A program made the position numbers and the translations under genes. Below the pieces are notes generated by a model that was not told the origin of the DNA, did no database searches, and saw nothing but the letters and a program-made list of their open reading frames with translations. Below, piece after piece: positions 10,833 to 21,830 of a DNA stretch of 64,000 nucleotides (the stretch's first letter is position 1; each line of letters opens with the position of its first letter). This stretch comes from Ovis canadensis (lineage: Eukaryota > Chordata > Mammalia > Artiodactyla > Bovidae): NCBI RefSeq assembly GCF_042477335.2, contig NC_091263.1:72410501-72474500 (forward strand), in the 5' to 3' direction.

Positions 10833-11092
10833 CCCTGGTGGTTCAGACAGTAAAGAATCTGTCTGCAATGCAGGAGATCCAGGTTCGATCCCTGGGTTGG
10901 GAAGATCCCCTGGAGAAGGAAACAGCTACCCACTCCAGTATTTTTACCTGGAAAATTCCATGGACAGAGGAGTCTGGCGGGCTACAGCCCATGGGGCCAC
11001 AAAGAATTGGACACGACTGAGCGACTAACACTTTCAGGTTCAGAGCACAAGTCCAACATCCCAGAACCCGGCTCCATTGAGACTGCGCAGAC
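10833..11092 (+). mobile_element. Bov-tA SINE insertion with extra 3' DNA
   Basis: A full Bov-tA runs from about 10,833 to 11,037 (tRNA-like head, 'ggttgggaagatcccctgg', BovB tail ending 'gcgactaacactttcag'). The flanking 15-bp direct repeats 'atcatggtacctgct' (10,818-10,832) and 'atcatggtacgtgct' (11,093-11,107) differ by one base and enclose 260 bp. About 55 bp between the SINE tail and the second repeat are not SINE, which suggests 3' transduction or a second event. Confidence 0.88.
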
Positions 11093-11194
11093 ATCATGGT
11101 ACGTGCTCAGAGGGAGCCCTGAGCCTTGTTCAGAGCGTCTGATCTTAAAGGGTCTTGAGGTGCTTCTATTCCGGTTTTCCCCAGACTGATCAAT

Positions 11195-11330
11195 TGGCTC
11201 ATCATTCGTTCGTTCCACAAACATTCGTGGGGCCCCTACTCTGGGCCAGATGCTCGGTGGAGCTGTGAGGGCCCAGCGGTGATGAGAACGGGGGCAGAGG
11301 GGGCGGCAGACAGGGCTTCCGTCAGACAGC
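11195..11330 (-). mobile_element. L2/MIR 3'-end fragment
   Basis: 'cattcgttcgttccacaaac' followed by 'attcgtggggcccctactct' and 'gggccagatgctcggtg' matches the shared L2/MIR terminal motif around 'caaatatttattgagcacctactatgtgcc'. Confidence 0.6.
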
Positions 11331-12344
11331 GCGTGCCGGCAGTGCCACGCTGGGCCACCCTGCTCTCTCTGCACCTGTTTCCTCCCCTGACCCTTGCGTG
11401 CCCTCAGGAAGGTGGCCCACCTCTCTCCCCTATGATCTGGGCAGAGGGCACGGCCCTGCCCAGGCCTCAGTGGGCATGCTGGTGGCCAGGGCCGCTGGCC
11501 GCTGGCACAGTCCCCGCACTGGGCGGGCCCTGGGATGCAGCCGTGGACACCATCAGGGTCAGTGAGCTCAGGCCCCAGATGCTCAGGCACGTTGCCCCAA
11601 GGCTGAGGGCAGAGAAACCCCTCCCCTTCCGCCTCCGCCCTCCACGGCCCGGGGGTAGGCAGCGGCTTCTCAGTTTCCACGGCCCTCCACGCACCCGCCC
11701 ACCACAGACCCTCAGCCCTCAGCATCCTGTCAGTGGCGGCCTCTGCCAGGGGAGCCTCAGGCAGGAGGCGCTGGCTGGACACAGGCAGAACCCGGGCCCA
11801 GGAGCCAATTCAGGTCACCCTCAGAGGCAGCTCGGGGCTCCGCCTGCAGCAGGTCCGGTGGGAAACTTTATCTGGAGTGTCACCAAGTGCCAGGGTCCCT
11901 CCACCCCGATCCTGTTGGTTCGTCTATTTAAGCCTCCGTCTTCTTCCGCCCCCCAGGCCCCCAGTGCCTTCAGAATGACCCATCGAGAGGCGATTCAAGG
12001 CCCACCCTCCCTGCCACCTCCGAGAGGATCACAGCCTGGGTCTGACCTTGCCGCTGCCACTCTTGGGGCCAACAGTGCGGGTTTAATAGGTGGGCTGAGA
12101 CTCCTGCCCGAATCTCCCAGATATGAATCATGTCAGAGCTGGAAGAAGCTTTGGGACGCAATCCTGACCTGGATGGGGGACACTGAGGCATGGAGCGAGC
12201 CACAGCTAAGCCGAGCGTCCAGGCCTCCTGCCCAATGGGGAGGCCCTGGTAGTGAGATCAGAGCATCAGACGTGTCTCCAGAGCGGACACACATGGGATC
12301 AGCGTCTTCAGTGTCTCGCCGGGGTCGGGGAGGAATAGGAATTA
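11331..12344. other. GC-rich DNA under a long chance frame
   Basis: A 518-codon plus-strand frame covers 11,279-12,835. It begins in an L2/MIR relic, passes through an antisense MIR and is low in complexity, with equally long frames on the opposite strand. I therefore do not call it a gene. No promoter, splice or domain evidence supports it. Confidence 0.6.
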
Positions 12345-12500
12345 CAGCAGCATCAGGGCCGCGGCCCCGCGCTCGGCATCACTGTTCGAGGCACTCCTAC
12401 CACGGACTCCCTCGGTTTCACAGCTGCTCTAGGAAAGCAGGAAGTACATGCCAGTCTCCCCATTTTACACATGAGGAAAAGCGAGGCACACGGAGACTAA
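12345..12500 (-). mobile_element. MIR SINE fragment (antisense)
   Basis: 'tctccccattttacacatga' then 'ggaaaagcgaggcacacgga' gives the antisense MIR core, preceded by a degraded body. It lies inside the long chance frame and argues against that frame being coding. Confidence 0.75.
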
Positions 12501-13510
12501 TGCCAGGAACTTGGCACCTGGTGGTCCCCAGAGTTTTGCCCAGGAGGGGGTTTGGCTCCGTCCTAACAAAGAGAGGGCCTGCCTTGCCCAAGGCCACCCA
12601 GCTAGAGCTTCATGTTCCTGGGCCACAGACTGTGGGTCCAAGGCAGAGAGAAGTGCAGGGGGTGTGCGTGCCTCTGAGGGTGCAGGTCCGAGAGGGGCCG
12701 GGTCGCGACGTCCCAGCCAGGCCCCAGCCCTGGCCTCCAAGAGTGGTCAGGGTCACAAAGGCCGAGGGACAGAGGCCCACAGGCGGCAGCGCCCCGACCA
12801 CCTCTCCTGGGTTGCCTGTGGTTCTCTTGCTCTAAGACTTGCAAGGAGCCTAGTTTTCACCTAGCAGAGTCCTTGGCCCTTGGCAACCAGCCCCTCCTGC
12901 ATGCCTGGGATTTAACTGCTGTTTCTAGGTTTAGCTGCCGCGGGAGCTGGAGGGAAGGGGGTCAGTGGGGGGTGGGGAGAGGCATTCCCTACCCCCTTGA
13001 GACTGGTGAGCGACCCTGGGCAGGATGCAAAGGCCTCAGGAGTCCCGGCTGTTGGACAGGGTGGTCTCTGAGATGCTTCTGGCAGGCTAGTTTCTGTCCT
13101 GGGGATGCTTGGATGTCTGGGAGGCAGAGAGCCACTGACGTCTGCCCTGCCTATCTCAGGGATGGGGAGAGGGAGAGAAGAGAGGCAGACACAGCGAGGC
13201 ATGGACGCAGAGAGACCAGAGGAGGTCCACGGGTCGAGGCGCGGAGGTGGGGGTGAGAGAGAGATCAGAGCGAGGCGGGCATGGGGAGCCCGGCCAGGGC
13301 TGCCTCTCGCCGACAGCAGGCACGGGGGCCCCAGGCCAGAGCAGCTGGAAATGGCAGCTGAGCAGCCCGGCCTGCCAGGCCCTCTGGCCTGCCCACCACA
13401 TCCAGCTTGGGCCTGGCAGGGCATGGGGTTGGGGAGGGGAATGGAGGGGCAGGGCAATCTGCCCTAAATCCCCTAAATCCCAGCAACCCTATACCCACCA
13501 GGTCTGCCTC
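12501..13510. other. GC-rich unique DNA, no gene
   Basis: No repeat or exon is recognised. Purine-rich stretches near 13,150-13,260 give low-complexity frames only. Confidence 0.5.
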
Positions 13511-13690
13511 TTGTTGTTGTTCAGGCACGTCCAGCTCTGCGACCCCAAGAACTGCAGCCCACCAGGCTTCCCTGTCCTTCACCAGCTCCCAGAGTTTGCT
13601 CAGACTCGTGTCCATTGAGTCGGTGATGCTGTTGAACTATCTCACCATTGGTCGCCCCCTTCTCCTCCTGCCCTCAATCTTTTCCAGCTT
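13511..13690 (-). mobile_element. BovB 3'-end fragment
   Basis: Begins 'ttgttgttgttcaggcac' and contains 'ctctgcgaccccaagaactg', 'cttccctgtccttcaccag' and 'ctcctcctgccctcaatc', the reverse complement of the last 180 bp of BovB. Its internal end is truncated near 13,690. Confidence 0.9.
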
Positions 13691-13904
13691 CAGAACTCAG
13701 CCCCTGCCCCCTCCTAGGTGCCAGGATGGGACCACCTACTCGCTGGTCTCGGTGCCCACATTATCTACCCTGAGCAGGACCCGCTGTCCCAAAGCCACAC
13801 CCCACCTCTGGGCAACGGAAGAGTCGTTTTCACCGCCTAGAGTGCTTCAAACCCCGGTTCCTTTGCGTGTTGAGTGCTGTGGTGGCTCACTTTAGGTCAG
13901 TCTG

Positions 13905-14280
13905 GCTGGGCCATGGTGCCCAAACATATGGTCAGCTGTTCTAGGTGCTTCCGGATGAGAGTCACGTTTAAATCAACAGACCTTGAGTAAAGCAGATTGC
14001 CCTCCATTATGTGGGTGGGCCTCGTCCAATCAGTTGAAGACCGGATGAGCACAGAGAGACTGACCTCCACTGAGCAGTGGGAATTCTCCAGTAGATGGTT
14101 TCCACACTTGAACGGTAACACTAGCTCTCCCTGGGACTCCAGCCCGCTGGCCCAATCTGTAGATGGAGAGCTCGCCAGCTTCCATACTCACATGAGCCAA
14201 TTTCTTAAATCTTTCTCTCTATCCCTACTTTCTACTGATTCTGTTCCTCTGGAGAGCCCTGACTCATACAAATATCCTTC
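13905..14280. mobile_element. Ancient interspersed repeat, family not assigned
   Basis: 'attatgtgggtgggcctcgt', 'ccaatcagttgaagacc', 'gatggagagctcgccagctt' and 'ctggagagccctgactcata' follow a common old mammalian repeat that ends in a 'ccctgactaatac'-type terminus. I cannot safely name it as an LTR or a DNA transposon. Confidence 0.55.
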
Positions 14281-14499
14281 AAAGGACACCTCTTCCAGCA
14301 AGTCTTCCCTGATCCCTAAGCAGAGTCCTCTGCTTCCCTGGTCTATCACGGCCCTTCATGCTGCCTCAGTTATGGCATTTCTGACGCTGAATTGTAAGTC
14401 AAACTCCCTTCCTAGGGAGTAAGTTCTGCATAGGAGGGACTGTAGACAATTTACCCAAGTTCTCAGCACTGCCCAGCACAGCGTCTCGCACAGAAGAGG

Positions 14500-14850
14500 C
14501 ACTGGCTGGCTGGAAAGATGAAGAGATGAATGCGCGACGGGAGGAAGGCGGGAAAGAAGGCAGGGAGAGCGGATGAGCAGGCGGAAGGACGGGTGAGTAG
14601 ATGCACAGAGGTGGAGAGATGAGCAGGTGGACGGACGTGTGAATGGGTGGAGAGATGGAAGGAAGCGTGGGCAGCGGGTGACAGATGGGAGCTTAGGTGT
14701 GTGGACGGTGGACAGGTGGAAGGCAGGGTGGGAGATGGGCAATAGATGCATAGGTGTGTGGATGGGTGATGGACGGATGCGTGGACAGACGGATGGTGTG
14801 TGTGTGTGGATGGTTGGAAGGATGAGCCAGTAGGTAAGCGGACGGATGAA
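14500..14850. repeat. Degenerate GGAT/GGAC/GATG tetranucleotide array
   Basis: About 350 bp are dominated by GGATG, GTGGA, GGACG and GAGAT units on the plus strand (their complements give serine/histidine/proline-rich minus-strand frames). It looks like an eroded (TGGA)n minisatellite. No repeat unit longer than about 4-8 bases is regular. Confidence 0.85.
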
Positions 14851-15099
14851 TGAACCGAAGTCTCTATGGTTAAGGAGCTCCCCGGTGGGTAGGGGGGTGG
14901 CTTCTGCTCACAGCTCACTTCCACCCCAAGCAGGAAGGCTCGGGGCCCTTACGAGGAGCCTGCGGATTCCTGAGGAGTGACCTCCCCTCAGTGAGTGGAA
15001 CCCCGAGTCAATCGCTCTGCAGAGGCTCAGCCAGGTGCCCGGCTTCACAGGTGTAGGGTTTGGACTGTCCCAACCCTGAGCTCCGTTCTGCTGTGCCCC

Positions 15100-15320
15100 A
15101 CCTACGTGGACAAGCCACTCCCCCTCTGCGGGTCTCCTGAGAGGTCATGTCACCCACGTGGGCCCAGGGCGTGCGCTCTGGAGCCCGCCCGCCTGGATCT
15201 GTCAGTCTGCCGCCCTGCCTCAGTCCCCTGATGCATGACCGGGATGACGCTAGCCACACGCTCACGGCATTGTCCCGAGGATTAAATGGATTCACGCGCT
15301 GGGAACAGTGCTTGGCAACG
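15100..15320 (+). mobile_element. MIR SINE fragment
   Basis: 'gtcagtctgccgccctgcct', 'gcattgtcccgaggattaaa' and 'gaacagtgcttggcaac' are the sense MIR post-core and 3' part ('gttgtgaggattaaatgag', 'cagtgcctggcac'). Confidence 0.7.
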
Positions 15321-16024
15321 CCATCGCCCATGAACACTAGGCGTTGCCCACGTCACGGCGACATCGGGAAGGGAAAACAAGGTCATGCGGGCGAAATGCT
15401 GGCTGGGTGCCTGGAGATCGCTCCGTAAGTCATGCTTCCTTGATCTCCATCATGACCCCGCCATTCCGGGCTGGGGGAGCCCAAGGCTATGAGAAGATGG
15501 GCGGCTCTGCCAAGGCTGGGCAGCACGTGGGTGGTGGAGACGGGGTCCACACCAAGCCCGGCCGACCCCGGCCCCCAGCCCTGTTCAGAAAGCCCGAGGT
15601 GCTGGGGCAGGAGTAGGGAGAGCTCAGCAGGTGACGGGCCAGGCTGGCCCAGGAGGTCTGGGGCTGGAGCCCCGGTGGGAGCAGGTCTGGGGGGAGCCAC
15701 AGGCCCGAGCACCGGGCGTGGGGCAGGGGCGGTGAGGAGACGCTCAGAGGTGGGGCTGGAAGCCGTGCCGCCCCCCCCCCCCCCGCTCCAGCCTCCGTGG
15801 AGAGGGGTGACAAGACACAAGAGGTGCCCAGCCGCCCTGCCCAAGTAGCTACATGCGGGCAGCGATGGAGGCGGTGGGTTTTCCATCTCTGCTGATAGCC
15901 AACACGGTGCCAGACAGCACCTGCAGAAGGCAGGGCCGCCTCCCGTCTCTCACCGATGGCAGTGCCAGTCACACAGCCGCGGGAGCACGAGGGGGCGCCG
16001 GGCCCCACAAGGACAGCGGCAAGA
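15321..16024. other. GC-rich unique DNA with a C-run
   Basis: No gene or repeat is recognised apart from a run of 14 C at 15,771-15,784, a likely length-variable or error-prone site. Confidence 0.5.
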
Positions 16025-16095
16025 GCGGGCGAGCACTACTGTTCCCATTTTACAGATGCAGAAACCGAGGCAGGTGGAGGCACGTGAGCAGCTAA
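16025..16095 (-). mobile_element. MIR fragment (antisense)
   Basis: The core 'ttcccattttacagatgcag' and 'aaaccgaggcaggtgg' is clear; the flanks are eroded. Confidence 0.75.
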
Positions 16096-16329
16096 CCCCC
16101 AGGCTGGCCTGCCTCTGCCAGCCTTCCTGGCCCCAGTCCACCCGCCAGATGGCGGGTGAAGTCCTGGGTTCCATAGTGTGGAATGTCAGACCCGGGGGGT
16201 AGGGGGACAGCAGAGAGTGGGAGGGGGTTCTGGGGGAGGGTCCCAGGTAGGGGGACGGGTAGTGAGTGGAGGAGGATGCGGGGATCAGCGGCGTCTTCTG
16301 GGGGCCCGCCATCAAGGGTTTGCGCCATC

Positions 16330-16440
16330 ACCCAGCACAGCGTGAGGCCCGTTTGTGGGGTGACAGCTGGTCTATTGCCCACCTCCCCCCTCTCCCACCT
16401 CACAGATGAGGAAACTGAGGCATGGGTGAGGGACAGGGGG
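16330..16440 (-). mobile_element. MIR fragment (antisense)
   Basis: 'cacctcacagatgaggaaac' and 'tgaggcatgggtgaggg' mark the core. Confidence 0.65.
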
Positions 16441-16689
16441 AATCAGAGGGGGCTTGGGACTCAGGGTGGGAGGAGTGCGCAGGGCCTGAAAACGGCTGCA
16501 AGTAACAGGACAAAGCCTGGGAAACATGATTGCGTGTTTATAGGCCGGGAGATTAAACTCCATGCAGCCGGGGGCTCACTAGGGAGGTGCGCAGGCAGCA
16601 GCAGGCCCCGCAGAGGGAGGCAGGCTGGGTGTAAGGTTTGCAGCCGCCAGGCCAAGCCCCAAGCACTCTCTGCGTCAAGTCCCTTTATA

Positions 16690-16900
16690 AACAGTCTCCA
16701 CAGCAAGGGGTAACCCTGAACACGCCCTGGGCCAGGCTCCGGGCACTGCACACACATCAACGTTCATAACAGCCCCCAGGCCCGACGGGGTTCCTGAAGG
16801 CAGGGCAATGGCGGGGCAGAGATGGAATTTGAACCGGGACCGAGGGCCCAGGGCTCCTGAGCTCAAGTCCTCTACTGCCGGACACTGTAGCCGAGGTCAG
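16690..16900 (-). mobile_element. MIR SINE, long antisense copy
   Basis: In order it shows 'ctgggccaggctccgggcac', 'gttcataacagcccccaggc', 'ggcggggcagagatggaat', 'ttgaaccgggaccgagggc' and 'caagtcctctactgccgg'. This is nearly the whole MIR from 3' end to head, with only the polyA-side core eroded. Confidence 0.75.
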
Positions 16901-17384
16901 CGTATTTAGATCGGAAAAGCCGCATCACATCTGAGAAACGGCTGCTATGAGCGAAAGGTACCAGAAACACGGACGCAATCAAGACAGAATACAGTTTTGC
17001 GCTGATGACTTCCGCGAGACTCTGTTGCCTGGCAGAGCTCTGAGCAGAGACCTGCTTTCAGTTTGTTGGAAGGACAGGACAGCCTCTGCAAAGGTGTGCA
17101 GGACGCCCCGCCCTGCGCCGGGCCTCAGCGAGGTCAGGAGGACGGAAGGCGTTAGGTCAGCGAAGGGAAGGGCTCTCGCACACCGAGAGCCTCCTCGAGG
17201 GCTGTGCTTGGTTCTGCATCCACGTTGTTTTAATCTTTGAGATGACGCTGAACGTCCCCCACGTAACAGTTGACCAAACAGAGGCTCAGGGGTGTTGGTT
17301 ACTTGCCAACAAGTTGGTTGCTTGTTGGTTAGGTTGCCCAGTCAGGGTGTCATCTTATGAGAGGAGCCCCCGAGGTTGGCCCAG
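16901..17384. other. Unique DNA with a weak MIR-like piece
   Basis: A MIR-like antisense trace may lie at 17,215-17,300 ('ttttaatctttgagatgacg'). The preceding 300 bp, somewhat AT-richer than the surroundings, match nothing I recognise. Confidence 0.4.
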
Positions 17385-17500
17385 GAAGGCAACTAACTCA
17401 GCAAGGAAGGCTTCCTGGAGGAGGTGGCGCTGACCTGAGCGTGAAAGAAAGAGGAAGGGCTGGCTTGGTCCCAAAAGGCTGGAGCTTCGCAAAGCAGGGA
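17385..17500 (-). mobile_element. L2 fragment
   Basis: 'aaggaaggcttcctggagga' followed by 'ggtggcgctgacctgagcgt' is the typical L2 3'-region motif. Confidence 0.65.
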
Positions 17501-17654
17501 AGGAGCATGGACCTCAGGCTGCTGGGGGTGGAAGGGTGCACACTGGGGAACCAAATAACCAGCAAGACCCAATCCCTCCTTCTCAGAAAACAGGCACCCC
17601 TCCAAGCGACTGGGAGGCCCAGGAGTCCCAAGCCCCCTCCACATCGGATATCAA

Positions 17655-17870
17655 GTCCCCACCAAGCACCTGGCCTTGGGCTAGGCCCACAGCAGGTGCC
17701 CTTAACAAGTTTAGTCACAGAGCCACAGAGCTGGGAGGGCCTTGGTGCACGTCTGCCCGTGATCAAGGAGCAGATGGAGGTCCAGAGAGGGCGCTGGACT
17801 TGCCAAGGTCACACAGCAAGGTGGGGACTGACGGGCTCACACCTGGCTCCCTCACCCCTTCAGGCCACAG
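17655..17870 (-). mobile_element. MIR/MIR3 fragment (antisense)
   Basis: 'caagcacctggccttgggct', 'gcagatggaggtccagagag' and 'ttgccaaggtcacacagca' follow the antisense MIR, but the body is diverged. Confidence 0.65.
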
Positions 17871-18007
17871 CCCCCGGTTCCGCCTCAAGGAGGCTGGCTG
17901 TCACTGAGTCACTGCGCAGAATCACAGGGCACCTGCTCGGGTCCGCGTGGATCTTAAAGGCTCAGGGCTCAATGATGACGGCGATGATGAAATGCTAATA
18001 ACACTGC

Positions 18008-18234
18008 TGGGCTTCCCTGGTGGTTCAGATGGTAAAGAATCTGCCTGAAACGCAGGAGAGATGGGTTCAAACCCTAGCTCGGGAAGATCCCCTGGAGGAG
18101 GGCCTGACAGCCCACTCCAGTATTCTTGCCTGGAGAATTCTGCGGACAGAGGAGCCTGTTCTCTGCAGCATGGGCTGCAGTCCATGGGGTCGCAAAGAGC
18201 TGGACCCTGATGAGTGACTAACGCTTTCACTTTT
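18008..18234 (+). mobile_element. Bov-tA SINE
   Basis: It has the complete head, middle and BovB tail: 'gggcttccctggtggttcag', 'cccactccagtattcttgcc', 'catggggtcgcaaagagctg', ending 'taacgctttcactttta'. A short duplication in the 3' part repeats the 'catgggctgcagtccatgg' motif. No confident target duplication was found. Confidence 0.92.
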
Positions 18235-18239
18235 AATAG

Positions 18240-18450
18240 TGCTACCAGCAGCAATGACTCGCTGTCCTGGGCACCTGCGGGGACGAGCGCTTCTCCTGTA
18301 CTACTCCCCAGCATACTCACAAGCTTCAGGAGCAGAACACTATGCTCCTCCCTCCTTCCCTGGAAAGAGGCCCGGACAGGTAAAGTCACTGTCTCCAGGC
18401 CCTGCCGAGGTGAGTGGCCAAGCCCAGGTTGTCCAGCTCTGCATCCCCGC
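18240..18450 (-). mobile_element. Probable MIR fragment (antisense)
   Basis: 'gactcgctgtcctgggcacc' at the start and 'ggacaggtaaagtcactg' later fit a degraded antisense MIR beginning immediately after the Bov-tA tail. Confidence 0.4.
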
Positions 18451-18929
18451 CCCTGTGGGATCGAGTCTCTCTGTCCTCCCAGGCGACAGTACACCGGGAC
18501 AGACAGACACACCCCAAGTCTCTAAATGTGTGGAAGAGTTCCCATTGGAGGAGACGGTGCTCAGGTGGCGGCAGCCAGCCCCCTCCCGGAGGCTAGCATC
18601 ATCTCCAGCCACTGACCGTGCCGTGTCCGCCGTCCGCAGCCCTACCTTTTCCGTAATAAGTCTTGGCCCTGAACTTGTAGGTCACCCCTCCAAGCTCCCT
18701 TCCTGGTGAGGGCCTGGGGGCTGGCAGGAGGGGCTCTCGGCCTGCAGATGTGCTCTGCCCACGCCTGTCTCCACCAGCCTGCTGGGATGTAGAGCCTGGC
18801 ACAGCCAGGAGGCCCAGGTGCGGTGGGTGAGTCCTGCTCAGGTTGGGGAGGGGGTGTCTAGTGTGAGGCTGGGGGCGTGGTGGTAATGGAATAACTGACA
18901 GCTGTGTTTGAACTCTGGGGCTCAGCTTC

Positions 18930-19010
18930 CTAACTGGGAAATTCTGAGCTGGTCTCTGTGCCTCTCAGAGCCTCAGTTTCCTCATCTGTGAAACGGGAAT
19001 TCTGAAATCA
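18930..19010 (+). mobile_element. MIR fragment
   Basis: 'ctgtgcctctcagagcctca' and 'gtttcctcatctgtgaaacg' are a well-preserved MIR post-core. Confidence 0.8.
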
Positions 19011-19236
19011 GAGAGTTTGAAAAACAACCAGCATACGTCAATTAGATCTCAAGAAAGGTGGAACTTAATTACATGATTAATTTAAAAATTATAATAAAAA
19101 AAGAGAAAAGCAACTAGCTAGCACCAGGCATGTGGTGGATGCCCTGCATTTCAGCTTCCATCCCTGGGTGAACTGAGACGGCTTTCCAACCGCATTCAGG
19201 ATTCAGTCTTGATGAGTGGGGATCGTGGCTGGTAAG

Positions 19237-19597
19237 TTTTGAACTGTGGTGCTGGAGAAGACTCTTGAGAATCCCTTGGACAGCAAGGAGATCCAACCAG
19301 TCAATCCTAGAGGACATCAGTCCTGAATACTCACTGGAAGGACTGATGCTGAAGCTGAAGAAGCCACAATACTTCGTCCACCTGATGCAAAGAGCAAACT
19401 CATTGGAAAAGACCCTGATGTGGGGAAAGATTGAAGGCAGGAGAAGGGGATGACAGAAGATGAGATGGTTGGAGGGCATCAGCAGCTCAATGGACATGAG
19501 TCTGAGCAAGCTCCGGGAGTTGGTGATGGACAAGGGAGGGCTGGCGTGCTGCAGTCCGTGGGGTTGCAGAGAGTCGGACATGACTGAGTGACTGAAC
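19237..19597 (+). mobile_element. BovB 3'-end fragment
   Basis: About 360 bp from 'gaactgtggtgctggagaag' through 'gatccaaccagtcaatccta' and 'ctggaaggactgatgctga' to 'gagtcggacatgactgagtg'. The corresponding frame encodes the BovB C-terminal block '[20 protein letters not shown]'. It is 5'-truncated. Confidence 0.93.
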
Positions 19598-21079
19598 AAG
19601 GACAGCTCACTGTCCACCCCCTCCAGCTTCCCGTCTGTGCTCAGACTCTATATTCCTGAAGTCCCTCCCCTCTCTGGCCCCTGGGCCCTCTGGCCCCTGT
19701 TCCTTCTGTCAGGAAAGCACCCTTCCCCCCTCCCACCTGGCCAGTTCTCCTTCATTTTCCTCTGCTTAGGCCTCACCTGCTGTTTCTGGAACAGTCCAGT
19801 TAGTGAGCCCTCAAGGGTAGGGCCCACATATGTCCCGGCATCAGCGTGTCCACGGTGCTTCCTGGGCCCTGGTACCCAGGAGGCGCTCAGTAAATGCTCA
19901 GCAAAAGGTTCGCGCACACTCGCTCTCCTCTTGGATTGGAGTTCTATACTATCAAGCACCAGGGCTAACCATCCAGCCCGTCAGACTGTCTTCACGAACC
20001 ACGTTTGTGTGGGCTCTGGGTCACAGGTCTTCACCTACGATGGCCAACAAGACGCGGCAGGTGTCAGCGCTGGAGGCCCGGAGACCCACGTGATGCGGCC
20101 CAAGGGTGATGGAGCAACGGCTGTGACCGCCAGAACAGCGCGTCAGCGGCTGGAACGGGAGGAGCGGCCGCAAGTGATGGCCCCCCCTCCGTGGGGCCTG
20201 CGAGTCCTCACGTTCTGGACATCTGATTTATCTGGGCCCAGCTGGCAAAAGGAAAGAGGAACGAGATCCCAGGGTGAAGAAAAGAGGAACCCTGATGCTA
20301 GCTCTGCTCATGCCAGCACCCTCTGCCCTGCCCCGCAATTCCCTTCTGTCGCCTCCGCAAGGAGGGTATGCGTGGCAGGACCCATGGGACGTCCCCCCCA
20401 GAACACTCCAGGCCTTGGGCACCAGGCGGAGCCTTTTCCCCTGACGACCCTCAGAGGACATGATCCCCAGTGGGCCAGGTGTACTGAGACCATTACCCCC
20501 TCGTCCCTGCCCAAGCCTCTTGAAATCACTTGTGGCCCCTCCTCCTGTTCCAGCCCTGAAGGGAGATTTTCGAGGCCACTAACACCCAGAGCTTTGAACT
20601 GGGGCTATCTCCAGTACGGACAGAAAGCTTCCCCTGGCTCCTTAGGTGCTTTGCTGACCAGACTCACACCGCTAAGCTTTCCTGACCGAGTCAGAGCCGC
20701 AGTGCCTACTGAGCACCAGCTGTAAGCCAGTGAGGTCGTGGACACCTGACCCCACACAGGTGGCCCCAGTTGGGCGCTGACCTCTGTCATTTTCCTTTGC
20801 CCTCTTTTTGCCCTTGGTTTTGCAAGAATAGCTACGCCTTCCCTTGCACGAGCTCGTCTTATGACATGACACTCCTCTCTTTGAGGGGTAAAGTCCCTGC
20901 GTTCTCTTCCCTTGAGTCTGTGGCAAAGACAGAACAATGCTGGGCGGCTTCCAGGGCAGGTCATAGCGGCAAGGCACCACCCCCCTGGTTCTTCTGGGAC
21001 ACTCGCTCTTGGAACCCAGCCGCTGAGCTGTCAGGAAGCCCAGGTAATCTGGAGAAACTCAAAGGCTCCTGCCAGTTGA
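19598..21079. other. Unique DNA under a 362-codon chance frame
   Basis: A plus-strand frame spans 19,637-20,725 but has low complexity, no domain, and competing frames on the other strand. A weak L2/MIR end ('cctactgagcaccagctgta') lies near 20,710-20,740. I see no gene. Confidence 0.5.
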
Positions 21080-21620
21080 GCCGAAGCATGACCTGGAGTT
21101 GACCAGCAGGCAGGATGGGGAAAGGGTATCCAGCAGACAGGGGGAGCAGCGTGTGCCGAGGCTCAGAGGCAGGAGAGAGCTTGACGCACCTGGGCAGTGC
21201 CAAGAGGTGCAGGGCGGGGGGCGGGGCACGCCGCAGAGGCCGGAGGGGATGGAGAGCCTGTGGCCAGGGCCCAAGAGGACGCTGGAGGCTGGCTGAGCAG
21301 GAGGGCCTGGGCAGCCAGGGAGGAGTGTGACAGATGATGGCAGTGCTTTGCAACTTCAGCTGGGTGGGCAGTGCACTCAAGGGGCTGAGCCTGCAGGCGG
21401 GTTGGAGGAATGAGGCCTGCTGGGGGCCTGGATGAGGGTGGCAGTCGGGATGGAGGGAGAGCTTTGTGGGGGGTGGTACCCAGTGGGTCTCTCGGCCAGG
21501 CTCACTGTATTACTGGAGCTGGTGTGACGGCTAGGGGGAAGGGGACGGCAGTGTACTGGGGTAACCAGCCTCTGACCTATAGGACGGCCGCCTGGGGTCA
21601 GTCTCTGACAGCAGGGCCAT
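21080..21620 (-). mobile_element. L2 LINE fragments
   Basis: 'ggcaggagagagcttgacgc', 'ggctggctgagcaggagggc', 'gcagtgcactcaaggggctg' and 'aggcctgctgggggcctgga' follow the antisense L2 3' region in order, with insertions between blocks. The element is old and patchy. Confidence 0.5.
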
Positions 21621-21689
21621 GACAGGGTCAGAGCTGCAGGCCACGTGGGGTGTGAATCCTGCACGCCAGACACTGGCGAAGAGTATGGC

Positions 21690-21830
21690 ACCCTCTCTTG
21701 TAATCTTCTATGAATGTGAAGTAGGTGCCCATTTTACAGATGAGGAAACTGAGACTCCCAGGTAAGGTAAACCACCATCCCAAGGCCTCTCAGTTGGGAA
21801 CCCACAGAAACAGGACTGGACGTCGGCGCC
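21690..21830 (-). mobile_element. MIR fragment (antisense)
   Basis: 'cattttacagatgaggaaac' is an exact MIR core word, followed by 'tgagactcccaggtaagg'. Confidence 0.85.

Noticed and set aside
11279..12835. 518-codon plus-strand open frame, the second longest in the window
   Set aside because: Low-complexity proline/arginine/serine-rich translation with no domain. It starts in an L2/MIR relic and runs through an antisense MIR. Long competing frames exist on the other strand. Random GC-rich DNA explains it. RNA-seq coverage or a conserved frame in sheep and goat would be needed to revive it.
14463..14924. Serine/histidine/proline-repeat frames on the minus strand (for example 14,463-14,924)
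   Set aside because: They are translations of the degenerate GGAT/GGAC array.
19637..20725. 362-codon plus-strand open frame
   Set aside because: Low complexity and no domain. Parts of it resemble no protein, and the GC content is high enough for chance stop-free runs.
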